A stretch of DNA of 64,000 nt from Pedobacter sp. PAMC26386 (GTDB lineage Bacteria; Bacteroidota; Bacteroidia; Sphingobacteriales; Sphingobacteriaceae). Location of the stretch: assembly GCA_014302835.1 (NCBI GenBank), contig CP060294.1:3063067-3127066 (forward strand). The letters are read 5' to 3'. A model generated the notes under the pieces. That model was not told the DNA's origin. It was given only the letters and a program-made list of their open reading frames with translations, and made no database searches. A program made the translations under genes and the position numbers. Shown here in pieces: positions 33,902-43,164 of the stretch. The number at the start of each line of letters is the position of its first letter. Positions within the stretch are counted from its first letter, which is position 1.

Positions 33902-34825
33902 CTAAATATAACGGGAATTAAAGGTATTCGTTTTAGCACCTTTAATTCCCGTTTCAACGCTAAACACAGCACCACTTTCAGGGTAGTTGATCAGCGTTTC
34001 ACTGCTCAATTCTTTCGTTGCTGTGGTGATAAAAAGTTCTGTCAGCTGTTCTCCCCCAAAAGCACAGGATGTTACATGCGGCGCATTCACACTCACTTTA
34101 CCAATTAAATTCCCAGATTCAGGATTGTATCTGTTCACACATCCTCCACCCCAGATAGCCACCCATAACATTCCCTTTTCATCTATACACATTCCATCCG
34201 GCAAACATCCTTCTTCCTTAATTTCAACTACAATACGGGAATTGGAGAGTGCCGGGACGTTGATATCAAAATCAAATGCTTTAATATGTTTATCGAATGA
34301 ATCAATATAATACATGACCCCATGATCTGATGACCAGCAGATTCCGTTTGAAACACTGATACGATCAATCATTTTAGTTAATCTGCCATCATAACAATAC
34401 AAGGCACCCTCGTTTTTCCTTGCCTCCTCCTGCATCGTTCCAAACCAAAGTCTGCCCATCGCATCACATTTCCCATCATTACTTCGATTTTCCGGTTTAT
34501 ATTTTTCCAGATCAACCAAATGGTTAACAGTTTTATAGTGGAGATCGAATATAGCTAGTGAGCCTTGTAACGCGACAATGACCTGATGCTGATTTACCGG
34601 AATAGCACTGCCAATTTTACTTCCCGCCTGATACTCCTGCTTTTCACCAGAAACAGGATCAGACAAACATAATTTCTTACTTTCTATATCAACATATAGT
34701 AATTTGTTTAGCGCCGAATACCAATGCGGACCTTCTCCTAAAATCAGCTTTTCCTGAAAGATAACCTTTGCTTCCCAATGTTGTATTTCCATTTCTTTTA
34801 ATCCTGTATAACTAAAATATGGCAT
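33902..34825 (-). CDS. SMP-30/gluconolactonase-family lactonase
   Basis: A 307-residue six-bladed beta-propeller with LGEGPHWYSALNKLLYVDI near residue 32 (metal-ligand Glu), NRSNDGKCDAMGRLWFGTM near residue 112, SVSNGICWSSD near residue 158 and LPDGMCIDEKGMLWVAIWGGG near residue 208. Members hydrolyse aldonolactones (gluconolactone, fucono- or galactonolactone). The start shares a base with the stop of the preceding SDR gene (TAATG), which indicates translational coupling. A later ATG at 34792 would remove 11 residues. With the SDR and dehydratase it would form steps one to three of an oxidative sugar pathway. The 3' end overlaps a large hairpin. Confidence 0.9.
   Translation of the reverse strand: MPYFSYTGLKEMEIQHWEAKVIFQEKLILGEGPHWYSALNKLLYVDIESKKLCLSDPVSGEKQEYQAGSKIGSAIPVNQHQVIVALQGSLAIFDLHYKTVNHLVDLEKYKPENRSNDGKCDAMGRLWFGTMQEEARKNEGALYCYDGRLTKMIDRISVSNGICWSSDHGVMYYIDSFDKHIKAFDFDINVPALSNSRIVVEIKEEGCLPDGMCIDEKGMLWVAIWGGGCVNRYNPESGNLIGKVSVNAPHVTSCAFGGEQLTELFITTATKELSSETLINYPESGAVFSVETGIKGAKTNTFNSRYI
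33910..33953. terminator. Inverted repeat at the convergent sugar porter / lactonase ends
   Basis: A perfect 16-bp stem (33910-33925 and 33938-33953) with a 12-nt loop begins 10 bp after the sugar-porter stop codon and lies within the last codons of the lactonase gene. It probably terminates the plus-strand operon, although no T-run follows. Confidence 0.65.
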
Positions 34826-35610
34826 TAATCCTGCATCAGTGCACTTCTGCCCCCGTCAACCAGGTAAGTTACTCCACAGGCAAATGCTGCGTATTCACTA
34901 GCCAGAAAAACACACCAGCCACCAATTTCTGCTGCTGTGCCTAATTTTTTCACCGGGTGAAGATTGACTGTATTTTCTCTTTCCAACTGAGGGTTATCAA
35001 AAGAATCAAACCAGGCCTGGTTGCCGGGCGTATCAATAAATCCTGGTGCAATACCTACTGTTCTTATTCCCGGGGCCCATTCAATAGCAAGGCTCCTGAC
35101 TAATCCTGTCAAGGCAGTTTTAGTTACATTATAAGGGAAGCACCCTGGTATAGTGCTGTAAGCATGATTGGAAGACATCATAATAATTGTTCCGTTGTTC
35201 GCTTCCAGGGCCAGCTTACATGCTTTGGCCAGAAGCCAGTGCGAAGCCAGATTAATCTGATGATTTTCCATCCAGCGTTCTTCAGAACAGTGTTCTGCAC
35301 CTTCAAAAATATTGACGCCAGCATTCGAAACCAACACATCAATCCTGCCGAAATGCGCAATTACTTCTGCAACCAGATTAACAATCTGATCGGTCCGGAC
35401 AAGATCTGCCGAGCAATAAAGAGACTCAGCATCTTGCAGATCCATCTCTTTTTGAAACATCAACGCTTCACTGCTTCCTTTTAAATACTGGGCACAACCA
35501 ACTATTTTCGCTCCTGCCTGGGCGAAAGACTGAGCGATTCCTGCTCCAATACCAGAAGTTGCCCCGGTAATCAATACTACTTTTCCGTTAAGGTCTATTT
35601 GAAAGGACAT
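34825..35610 (-). CDS. SDR-family sugar dehydrogenase
   Basis: A 261-residue classical short-chain dehydrogenase: cofactor motif GATSGIGAG (16-24), VSNAG near residue 94, catalytic Ser in MSSNHAY, YxxxK as YNVTK near residue 158, and a C-terminal VTYLVDGGRS. It would oxidise an aldose (for example L-fucose or galactose) to its lactone, or act later on a 2-keto-3-deoxy acid. The position between the aldonate dehydratase and the lactonase favours a role in the same pathway. The coenzyme is not clear; the residue after the second strand (GCAQY) is not diagnostic. Confidence 0.9.
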   Translation of the reverse strand: MSFQIDLNGKVVLITGATSGIGAGIAQSFAQAGAKIVGCAQYLKGSSEALMFQKEMDLQDAESLYCSADLVRTDQIVNLVAEVIAHFGRIDVLVSNAGVNIFEGAEHCSEERWMENHQINLASHWLLAKACKLALEANNGTIIMMSSNHAYSTIPGCFPYNVTKTALTGLVRSLAIEWAPGIRTVGIAPGFIDTPGNQAWFDSFDNPQLERENTVNLHPVKKLGTAAEIGGWCVFLASEYAAFACGVTYLVDGGRSALMQD

Positions 35611-35673
35611 GATAACTCAATTTGAAATAATAGGGTAAACCAATTTGCAAAGACATAGGTATTCATCATAGAC

Positions 35674-36840
35674 TTACACGTAAAAACCTGGTCTGGGCTC
35701 CAATATACCAGGGTGCTTTTCCATTACCTCTTCTACTAAATCTACCCCAAGTCCTGGTCTGTCAGACAAATGCAAATGACCGTCATGAATCATATCTTTA
35801 ATCGGATGCGTAATCACCTCGTCTCTCCATGGAACATCATTAAACATAAACTCCTGTCTAAAGAAATTTGGCACAGACGCACAAACATGTGCACTTGCCA
35901 GTGTTGATAAGGGCCCGTTAGGATTATGCGGGGCTAGTAAAACATTGTACGCCTCCATCATCGTTGCCATTCTTTTCATTTCTGAAGGACCACCACAGCG
36001 GGTAATATCAGGCATCATAATGTCACATACATTCTTTTCCAGTACCGGACGGATACCATGCCTTGTATAATGTCTCTCTCCTACACAAATAGAGACGTTT
36101 GAAGGAATACGTTCTCTCATTGCACGCAGTGTATCTGCACTTTCAGGTCCCGCGGGTTCTTCATACCAGGTAATATCCAGTTCAGCCAGCCGCTGTGCCA
36201 TTTTCACTGCTACCCTGTAATTTAACATCGCATGAGTTTCGATCATAATGTCAAAATCAGGCCCTACTGCATCACGAACGGCCTTACTAACATTGAAAGC
36301 CAAATCCTGCTGCGCGGCTGTGAGCTGAAGATTAGAAGCCAGATCTTCACCATATAAATAATTTGTATGCGCAAAAGGGTCAAATTTCAAACCCGTAAAA
36401 CCAGCTTCTTTCACTTTCAGCGCTTGTGCTGCATAATCAGCTTCGTTATGTCCACCGCCAGTAAACCAATAATTTGCATATAACAAGATATCTTTTCTGT
36501 AGGCTCCTCCTAATAATTCATAACATGGAGTCTTCAATACCTTTCCCTTCAAATCCAGCAATGCCATATCAATACCGCTGATTGCACACAAACTTGCTCC
36601 GTTTGGCCCAATCCAGTTTAAATCACGATACAGCTTTGTCCAGATAAAATCAGTACGCATAGGGTCAAGTCCAATAATCCGCTCTCCTACATGTTTAGCA
36701 GCATGATAAACAATCGGGCTGCCCGGCCAGTTCGTCGCCTCTCCAACACCTGTATGCCCCGTATCTGTATATATTTTCAATAAGGTCCAATTATATTTTA
36801 CACCTTCAACCAGCCATACTTTTACATCAGTAATCTTCAT
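35674..36840 (-). CDS. Enolase-superfamily aldonate dehydratase (galactonate/mannonate-dehydratase-like)
   Basis: A 388-residue mandelate-racemase/muconate-lactonising family protein. Metal ligands are Glu201, Glu227 and Glu255 (ETHAML, YEEPAGPE, GERHYTRHG), with His203 next to the first and His305 in LAPHNPNGP. The spacing (26, 28, 50) and the His two residues after the first ligand match the DgoD/ManD group. The strand with Lys152-x-Asp154 lacks the second Lys found in fuconate dehydratase FucD. It would dehydrate an aldonate to a 2-keto-3-deoxy-aldonate. GH29, GH95-like and GH2 neighbours suggest L-fuconate or galactonate. It sits 55 bp after the GH95-like gene. Confidence 0.88.
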   Translation of the reverse strand: MKITDVKVWLVEGVKYNWTLLKIYTDTGHTGVGEATNWPGSPIVYHAAKHVGERIIGLDPMRTDFIWTKLYRDLNWIGPNGASLCAISGIDMALLDLKGKVLKTPCYELLGGAYRKDILLYANYWFTGGGHNEADYAAQALKVKEAGFTGLKFDPFAHTNYLYGEDLASNLQLTAAQQDLAFNVSKAVRDAVGPDFDIMIETHAMLNYRVAVKMAQRLAELDITWYEEPAGPESADTLRAMRERIPSNVSICVGERHYTRHGIRPVLEKNVCDIMMPDITRCGGPSEMKRMATMMEAYNVLLAPHNPNGPLSTLASAHVCASVPNFFRQEFMFNDVPWRDEVITHPIKDMIHDGHLHLSDRPGLGVDLVEEVMEKHPGILEPRPGFYV

Positions 36841-36895
36841 TGTATATTTTATTTAATGATTTAGGAGCCTACATAAATGCAGTTCTTCTTCATTC

Positions 36896-39193
36896 TTATT
36901 TATAACTATTTTTTAGTACAATCACCGCTCCCGGTTTACAAACTAACTGCATCAAACCGTTCCCCTTAACACTAATTACCGAGCCTGTATTCAAAACGGT
37001 AACAAAAGTTTTAAAAGGAAGTTTCAGCTTTACCAGCCCACCTTTTTCTGCCTCTAATCTAACCTCGTCCACGATACCATCTTTTCGTTTTGCACTCACT
37101 AAAACAGCCCCTTCCGCACGGAGACGATCAAATGAGATGTTCTTCCAACTGGCAGGTACGGCAGGCATGATTTCAATAAATCCGGCATAGCTCTGTATTA
37201 ACATTTCCTGTAAACCACCGGCAAAAGCAAAATTGCCCTCCAGCGTAAATGGCCGGTAAGTGAATTTTGAATATCCACTTTTTGTCTGATCTCCGTTTAA
37301 ATGAAAACTATTTACAGAACAGAATGCTTTGGCAAAAATCTCCAGATCTTTAGCCGCGCCATCACCATCTTTAGCTCTTGCTTTCATATTTGCCATCCAT
37401 GAATAGGAATAACCGCACCAATATGCAGGTCCGATACTATCCAGTAAATGAATTGTATTTTTAATTACACTTTGCGCTTTTGGCCCATCTTCCCATTTGA
37501 TTAGCCCTAAAGGGTGAATAGCCATCGCATTAGAAAAATGACGGTGTGACTGATTATAAGCCATAGTTGGCGCAAACTTCAACTCATCATTTGCAGAAAG
37601 TGCATAGGCATCAAATTGTTCAAAAATAGTATTCCAGTGTTGCTGTTCCTGTTTCAAGCCTAATTCTCCCGCCAGTTCAGCAGCAGATTTAAAAGCAAAT
37701 TTCATCAGCGCAAGATCGTAATTGGTATTTTGCAGAAACCAGGCCTCCAAACTGTTATCATTGATCTCCGGACTTGAACTGATTTTTAATTTACGATGCC
37801 CAGCACTATCTAAGACAGTAATATCTTCTAATAACTGCGCAGTTCCTTTAATCCATGGATAGGCTTTTTGCTTCAAAAAGTTCTTATCCATACTGTATCG
37901 CCATTGCAGATAATAATGTTGTGCTAACCACGCAGAAACCGTTGGAGAAAGCGAGTATTGCACCCATCCCCCCATTTCTGTTCCATCCAGCGTAGTCACT
38001 CCTGGAACAGCAATTCCGTTGCTTCCAAAAAACTCTTTTGTATAGCGTTTATAGTTATCTTTATTGGCTTCCAGATAATCGAGATAACCCATCGCTTCTC
38101 TCAGATGATTCCCACTATAGGCAGACCAATAGCTTAACTGTGTGTTCAGATCATGATGATAATCGCCTTTCCATGGTGGTAGCCTTCCATTGTCAGCTGT
38201 CCATATAGCCTGTAAAGAGATTGGTGGTGCACCTACCCTCGCTGCCGAACCAAATTTATACTGTTCCAGATACCATTGTTTTTCCAATAACACATCAGGG
38301 ATAGTAATCGCAGATTGCAGCCAAAATTGTTTCCACCAGTTTTGATGAACTACAAAATCTGAATTAAAACCAAGATTAGCAGCCTTGGACGTCACCTCTG
38401 CCGCTGTTATGTTTTTATCATTTACTGCCTTTTTAGAAGAAATACTCCAGGTACCTTCTATTGTTTTTCCTATTTTTTTCCAGCGTACGTTAATTTGATA
38501 ACTAAAGCCTCCCCAGCCAGTTTGATTATAAGTTATGTCCTGTGCCTCTTTATTAATTGTTCCTTTTGAATAACCCAATCTGGATAAATCGTCACCACCA
38601 ACCGGATCACCAGAATTTTTAACCTGCCCCTGGTATTTTGGCGCGACCAATTCTATATCAACAGCTCCTGGTAAATTTTCAAATTTAAACCACCCTAAAG
38701 ATTTATCCGCAGTAACAAAGGTTTTTAACAAAGTACCATTTGTCCATTTCACTTCACAAAGAGCGTCCTTTACAGACAAATTAACGGCAGTAACTTTGCC
38801 CCAGCTACGCGTATCAAATTCCAAAGCACCACCAGGAATTTTAGATGGAGCAGGCTCTGTGTCATAAGGTTCATCAAAATATTTTTGCACAACCGCATAA
38901 TCTTTCTGATCAACCTGGTTAATGATCCAGTTGTAACTAAATTCTTTACGGTGTAAGCCTTTCATAGGCCGCTGATCCCAAAGGTCTGCCCGATCCAATG
39001 AGAAATGAAGTTGTCCGTCTTTCTGCCAGATTAATGCGCCAAGCATTCCATTACCCAGGGGGATTGCTTCATCCCACCTTGTGGCCAGCTGATCAAAATG
39101 GAGATCATGACGGGAAGCTGGCTGTGCAGCCACACCCTTAAACAACAATACAATCAGCAGAGAGAAAAACACTTTTTTAATCATAATGGACAT
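36896..39193 (-). CDS. GH95-like glycosidase (alpha-L-fucosidase/alpha-L-galactosidase type), exported
   Basis: A 765-residue protein with a signal peptide ending near KGVAAQ; an ATG at 39184 is an alternative start. The N-terminal beta-domain has WDEAIPLGNGMLGALIW, as in GH95. The (alpha/alpha)6 barrel has LQAIWTADNGRLPPWKGDYHH followed by DLNTQLSYW, the region that carries the catalytic Asn residues of GH95, and EINDNSLEAWFLQNTNYDLALM with an acidic residue as acid candidate. The C-terminal part has GGLQEMLIQSYAGFIEIMPAVP, also GH95-like. It would cleave terminal fucose or L-galactose. Sequence drift from typical GH95 is visible, so specificity is uncertain. It follows the GH2 gene by 2 bp. 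Confidence 0.8.
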   Translation of the reverse strand: MSIMIKKVFFSLLIVLLFKGVAAQPASRHDLHFDQLATRWDEAIPLGNGMLGALIWQKDGQLHFSLDRADLWDQRPMKGLHRKEFSYNWIINQVDQKDYAVVQKYFDEPYDTEPAPSKIPGGALEFDTRSWGKVTAVNLSVKDALCEVKWTNGTLLKTFVTADKSLGWFKFENLPGAVDIELVAPKYQGQVKNSGDPVGGDDLSRLGYSKGTINKEAQDITYNQTGWGGFSYQINVRWKKIGKTIEGTWSISSKKAVNDKNITAAEVTSKAANLGFNSDFVVHQNWWKQFWLQSAITIPDVLLEKQWYLEQYKFGSAARVGAPPISLQAIWTADNGRLPPWKGDYHHDLNTQLSYWSAYSGNHLREAMGYLDYLEANKDNYKRYTKEFFGSNGIAVPGVTTLDGTEMGGWVQYSLSPTVSAWLAQHYYLQWRYSMDKNFLKQKAYPWIKGTAQLLEDITVLDSAGHRKLKISSSPEINDNSLEAWFLQNTNYDLALMKFAFKSAAELAGELGLKQEQQHWNTIFEQFDAYALSANDELKFAPTMAYNQSHRHFSNAMAIHPLGLIKWEDGPKAQSVIKNTIHLLDSIGPAYWCGYSYSWMANMKARAKDGDGAAKDLEIFAKAFCSVNSFHLNGDQTKSGYSKFTYRPFTLEGNFAFAGGLQEMLIQSYAGFIEIMPAVPASWKNISFDRLRAEGAVLVSAKRKDGIVDEVRLEAEKGGLVKLKLPFKTFVTVLNTGSVISVKGNGLMQLVCKPGAVIVLKNSYK

Positions 39194-39195
39194 CT

Positions 39196-42102
39196 TTATT
39201 TAATTCTGAAGGAAACACTCCCTTTCAATTGTTTATTTTTAATGTTAATCCTGTTCTCGGTGAACGGAGATCCGTAAAATGGTTCAGAACCATTGTTACT
39301 ATAATCCGCAATCAAAAACTGAATATGCTGATCTTGCAGCCAGCTTCTGGAAGCTTGTTTACCGTTAGATAAAGCCTCCACTCCTGAACCTTGCTCATCC
39401 GTTAAAGCTACATTAAAGATCTCTTTTTTGGTAGAGCGAAAATCATTTGAGCCCAGTTGATTCGCATCATCTTTCCAGTCTTTAGCAGGCTGCTTACCCC
39501 ATTCTTCTACAGCCGGTAACCAGCGGAAATTTAATTGCGCATGTCCTTCAGATCTGGCAATATCAACCGGAGAATATACCGTAAAGGCCCCTTTACGTTT
39601 CCAGTCCAATGTTGAATAAGAAGCTGGAAGTTCCATTAGCATTCCATATTGATAAGGTTTCTCCTCTTTCCCTTTATAGTCAATCTCATAATTAACTTTA
39701 ACAATTCCTGTTTTCAGGAATAAATACTGGATATTTCCCTTAGTATCATTTATATAGCTCGTTCTAATAGAAAAAACAAGTCCAGTATCTGTTTGCTGAG
39801 TTTTAATTTCGCTAGCAAACAAAGTATACAATGGATAGTTTTTCAAAGGATAGATATCATTCTGATAAGTTTCGCCTGCAACATTTGGTTTACCGCCATC
39901 CTCAGAATTCATAGGCACAACGCAAACTACCGGCCCTTGTGACAAGACTAGTTTATTACCTTTTTTAGCACTCGTAATTATTCCAGTAGTTTTACTTATA
40001 GTATAAACCACCCCTGAATGCTCTACAAAATACGCCGCATCATTTTCAGTGAGTGAAGGATTGTATAAAGCTGTAACAGACTTTTCAATTTTATCCTTCA
40101 GATTGATCCGCTCTTCATTGATGATAAAGCCTCTTGGGTCTTTAAAAGTCAGATAAATTTCATCAGTCCGTTTGTTTATTGGGATAGTGAGGTATCCTTT
40201 TGAATGCGGAGCGATATCAGAACTAACCTTCACATCCGCACCATCAATTTTACAGCTAATTGCCACATTTTTTAAAGAGATAAAATCATAACGATTCTCG
40301 ATTTCCAACTGCAATTGCTGCCCGTTAATATGCGGTTTATCTATATTCTTGAGCACTACAGGTGAATAAGCTTTTTTCATCCCCCAGTATTCAGGTTTTG
40401 GTCTTCTCCAGCCGTCAATCGGCCCCCATGGCCCATAACCATTTATCCGACCATCAGGCATGTGAAAAACATCATCTATTCCACTCCAGATAGCCCCACC
40501 TAAACAACCATTATGCGCATACATAGAATCATACATTTTAACCAATGGTACTCCATAAGCAGCACGCACTCCCGGATCAGTCACCAATTCTCTTCTGTTA
40601 TAATCAGAGATATGCGCATACTCTCCAAACAGAACCGGTCTGCTCATTGTATCTGTTGCTACAGCTCCATTAATTCCGGGATAATGGTAATTAGCGATAT
40701 CAGCCTTGCTGCCTGCATTGTTATAACCACCCCAGCATTGATCATGAAATGAAGTAGGACGGCTTGGGTCTAACTGTTTTACTACAGCCAGCACTTTCGC
40801 CCATAATGGACTCCACCTGGATTCATTCCCTAAAGACCAGATGATAACCGATGGATGGTTTTTACCAGCCTGCATTTTCTCTATGTTTGCATTGATCATA
40901 AAGGGGAGAAATTTTTCATCCTTATAATTCCATAATTTCCAGATCGGTGAGGCATCATGTTCAATCCAGGTCAGCGAAGATTCATTCTCTACAAATAAAC
41001 CCAGCTCATCAGCAGCAGCTAAAAACTCTTCTGATGGCGGATAATGTGAAGTCCGGATATAATTGCAATTTGCGTCACGGAAAAGCAAGGCATCTTTACG
41101 GTCAAGATCGGCAGAAATACTTCTCCCAGTTAAAGGATGTACCGAGTGTCTGTTTACCCCACGCAGTTTAATCGCTGAACCATTTACCAGCACACGATTT
41201 CCCTTAATCTCAATTTGTCTGAATCCTACCTGGTGAGATACACTTTCTGTAACCCTTCCACCAATTAACAAAGCTGTTTCCAGCTGATATAAATAAGGCT
41301 GTTCAGTATTCCATTGTACCGGTTTTTTCACAGGAATTGAAAGCGTTAACAAGTCATTTCCCCCAGGGTTAATATCTTTGGTAGTCAAAGACTTCTCTAC
41401 TACAATTTTACCAGCTGCATCTTTAAGTCTGTAACGGATTACAGCTACCGCATTTTTCTCACTTTCATTTGCAATAGAAGTATTCAGCTGAAGTGTTGCA
41501 TTCTGATACCGTTTATCAAAAAAAGTCGTGATAGTAACATCTGCAATATTCAAATCAGGTAAGACAAAAATCAGTGCTTTGCGCAAAATCCCACCTACGG
41601 TATGGGCAGCATACTGAGACGTACAAGCTAACCGGTCACTGATCGTCAATGCCTGAACTTCAACGGTCAGTATATTTTGACCAGACTTAATAAATCTGGT
41701 CATATCAGCTTCAAAAGGAACAAAACTCCCCTCATGTTCAGTAACGACTTCATCGTTCAACTTCACAATTGCATGAGAGCTAATACCATCAAACCTGATT
41801 TTAACTTTTTTATCTTTCCAGTTACCCGGGATGCTAATCTCCCGGCTGTAAACAGCAGTTTCTCCATCTCCTACTTTAAAGCCCTGCATTTCCCATTCTC
41901 CAGGAACAACGATTTTTTTCTTCTCCTTTTCCCCTTTAATTGCAAAATTCCAATCTCCATTCAGTGAAATAACAGGGGTATTAACGGTCTCTGATTTCAA
42001 AGGTAATGGTGATAACCGGGTAGGTTTATTTTGCTGGGCATAAGTGGTATTCAGCAGTAATAACAAACAAATTGAAAAGCTATATATCTTTTTTAGTATC
42101 AT
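39196..42102 (-). CDS. GH2 beta-galactosidase-like enzyme, exported
   Basis: A 968-residue protein with a signal peptide ending near TTYAQ. The GH2 sugar-binding domain covers about 45-185, the Ig-like domain about 190-300 and the TIM barrel about 302-590. The acid/base is Glu427 in IWSLGNES and the nucleophile is Glu494 in LFGEYAH. RGVNRHSVHPLTGR and TSHYPPSEEF are standard barrel motifs. The last 300 residues form extra beta-domains. It differs clearly from the GH2 at 8.4-11.5 kb in length and in the C-terminal half. It is second in the minus-strand operon with the GH95-like enzyme and the oxidative pathway. Beta-galactosidase is the best guess; other GH2 activities cannot be excluded. Confidence 0.9.
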   Translation of the reverse strand: MILKKIYSFSICLLLLLNTTYAQQNKPTRLSPLPLKSETVNTPVISLNGDWNFAIKGEKEKKKIVVPGEWEMQGFKVGDGETAVYSREISIPGNWKDKKVKIRFDGISSHAIVKLNDEVVTEHEGSFVPFEADMTRFIKSGQNILTVEVQALTISDRLACTSQYAAHTVGGILRKALIFVLPDLNIADVTITTFFDKRYQNATLQLNTSIANESEKNAVAVIRYRLKDAAGKIVVEKSLTTKDINPGGNDLLTLSIPVKKPVQWNTEQPYLYQLETALLIGGRVTESVSHQVGFRQIEIKGNRVLVNGSAIKLRGVNRHSVHPLTGRSISADLDRKDALLFRDANCNYIRTSHYPPSEEFLAAADELGLFVENESSLTWIEHDASPIWKLWNYKDEKFLPFMINANIEKMQAGKNHPSVIIWSLGNESRWSPLWAKVLAVVKQLDPSRPTSFHDQCWGGYNNAGSKADIANYHYPGINGAVATDTMSRPVLFGEYAHISDYNRRELVTDPGVRAAYGVPLVKMYDSMYAHNGCLGGAIWSGIDDVFHMPDGRINGYGPWGPIDGWRRPKPEYWGMKKAYSPVVLKNIDKPHINGQQLQLEIENRYDFISLKNVAISCKIDGADVKVSSDIAPHSKGYLTIPINKRTDEIYLTFKDPRGFIINEERINLKDKIEKSVTALYNPSLTENDAAYFVEHSGVVYTISKTTGIITSAKKGNKLVLSQGPVVCVVPMNSEDGGKPNVAGETYQNDIYPLKNYPLYTLFASEIKTQQTDTGLVFSIRTSYINDTKGNIQYLFLKTGIVKVNYEIDYKGKEEKPYQYGMLMELPASYSTLDWKRKGAFTVYSPVDIARSEGHAQLNFRWLPAVEEWGKQPAKDWKDDANQLGSNDFRSTKKEIFNVALTDEQGSGVEALSNGKQASRSWLQDQHIQFLIADYSNNGSEPFYGSPFTENRINIKNKQLKGSVSFRIK

Positions 42103-42278
42103 ATCTTAATTTTTAAAAAGGCCAATTTCTGCATAGATGCATATTGCCTGCCATCTGTTGCAGAGGTAGCGGTGAATTAAAGTACTGGAAATTCCGTTTA
42201 TCGCCAAACCACATTTCTTAATCCAGGTTCCATAAAACTCTTGCCCTTTGTGCAATGGGGAAACTAAAAGATAAACCC

Positions 42279-42962
42279 TTACAGAATCCCATATTTTCTA
42301 AAGGCATCAGTTGCACTCATTCCTTCCTGAATTTCACCCTGGACTACCTTCTCTCCTCTCGCTTTTTCTAGTGCAAGTGAAAATATTCCCTTTTCTGCTG
42401 ATCTGGGTACCACACAAACACCATCAATATCTGCAATAATAATATCACCGGAATTAATGCGTACACCACACATTTCAATTGGTACTCTGAAATCTATCAC
42501 TTTACCTCTTGGAGCCTGATCTTGCGCATATCTTCCCAATGAAAAAGTAGGAAAGCCCATTTCTAGAATACCATTCGTATCTCTGGAATAACCATTAACA
42601 ACTGCACCAGCAGCCCCCAGTTTTATCGCTCTGGTACTCATCAGTTCACCCCAAAGCGCATATCTTGGAGAGGCTCCGCTACAAACATATACTTCGTCTT
42701 TCTTCAGGTCATCCAAAGCCTCCAGCATCAAACCAAATGGTTTTGCCAATACTTCATTCTGGTTGACTGCTCCATCCAGTATATCAGTTGATAACACCGT
42801 CATTGCTCTGCCAACAATAAACATATCATTTCTAAGTGCATGTATTTGCGGGGATAAAAACTGGTTTAGAAATCCATTTTTATCCATTACATCACCGATT
42901 ACCGCGGTGTAAAGTTCGTTTCTGATAATTTTAAAAAGCTCTTCGTCGTTATTCCATTCCAT
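42279..42962 (-). CDS. RraA-family protein (HMG-aldolase-like)
   Basis: A 227-residue RraA-fold protein: YTAVIGDVMDKNGF near residue 17, a GAAGAVVNGYSRDTNGI motif near residue 118 (the Arg-Asp pair used by 4-hydroxy-4-methyl-2-oxoglutarate aldolases) and DIIIADIDGVCVVP near residue 174. In E. coli RraA inhibits RNase E, but many relatives in sugar and aromatic loci are class II pyruvate aldolases. At the head of an operon that makes a 2-keto-3-deoxy acid, and with no other aldolase present, it is a candidate for the last, pyruvate-releasing step. That assignment is an inference. A 176-bp spacer separates it from the GH2 gene; no obvious signal was seen there. Confidence 0.85.
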   Translation of the reverse strand: MEWNNDEELFKIIRNELYTAVIGDVMDKNGFLNQFLSPQIHALRNDMFIVGRAMTVLSTDILDGAVNQNEVLAKPFGLMLEALDDLKKDEVYVCSGASPRYALWGELMSTRAIKLGAAGAVVNGYSRDTNGILEMGFPTFSLGRYAQDQAPRGKVIDFRVPIEMCGVRINSGDIIIADIDGVCVVPRSAEKGIFSLALEKARGEKVVQGEIQEGMSATDAFRKYGIL

Positions 42963-43164
42963 GTTTTACGTTTATAAGGGGAGGGTAGTTTCGTTAAAAT
43001 TCAAGTGTCTGCCAAAGTTGATACTTCATCGACTCAAACTCTACAACATAGAAGGCTACTATTAAAACTTTTTTACCATTAATATGAATTTTTGCATATT
43101 TTTAAGCGTATTTAATTGCACTCTATTCGCTGATGCCTTCTTAAGCACATTTAACAAGATCACT

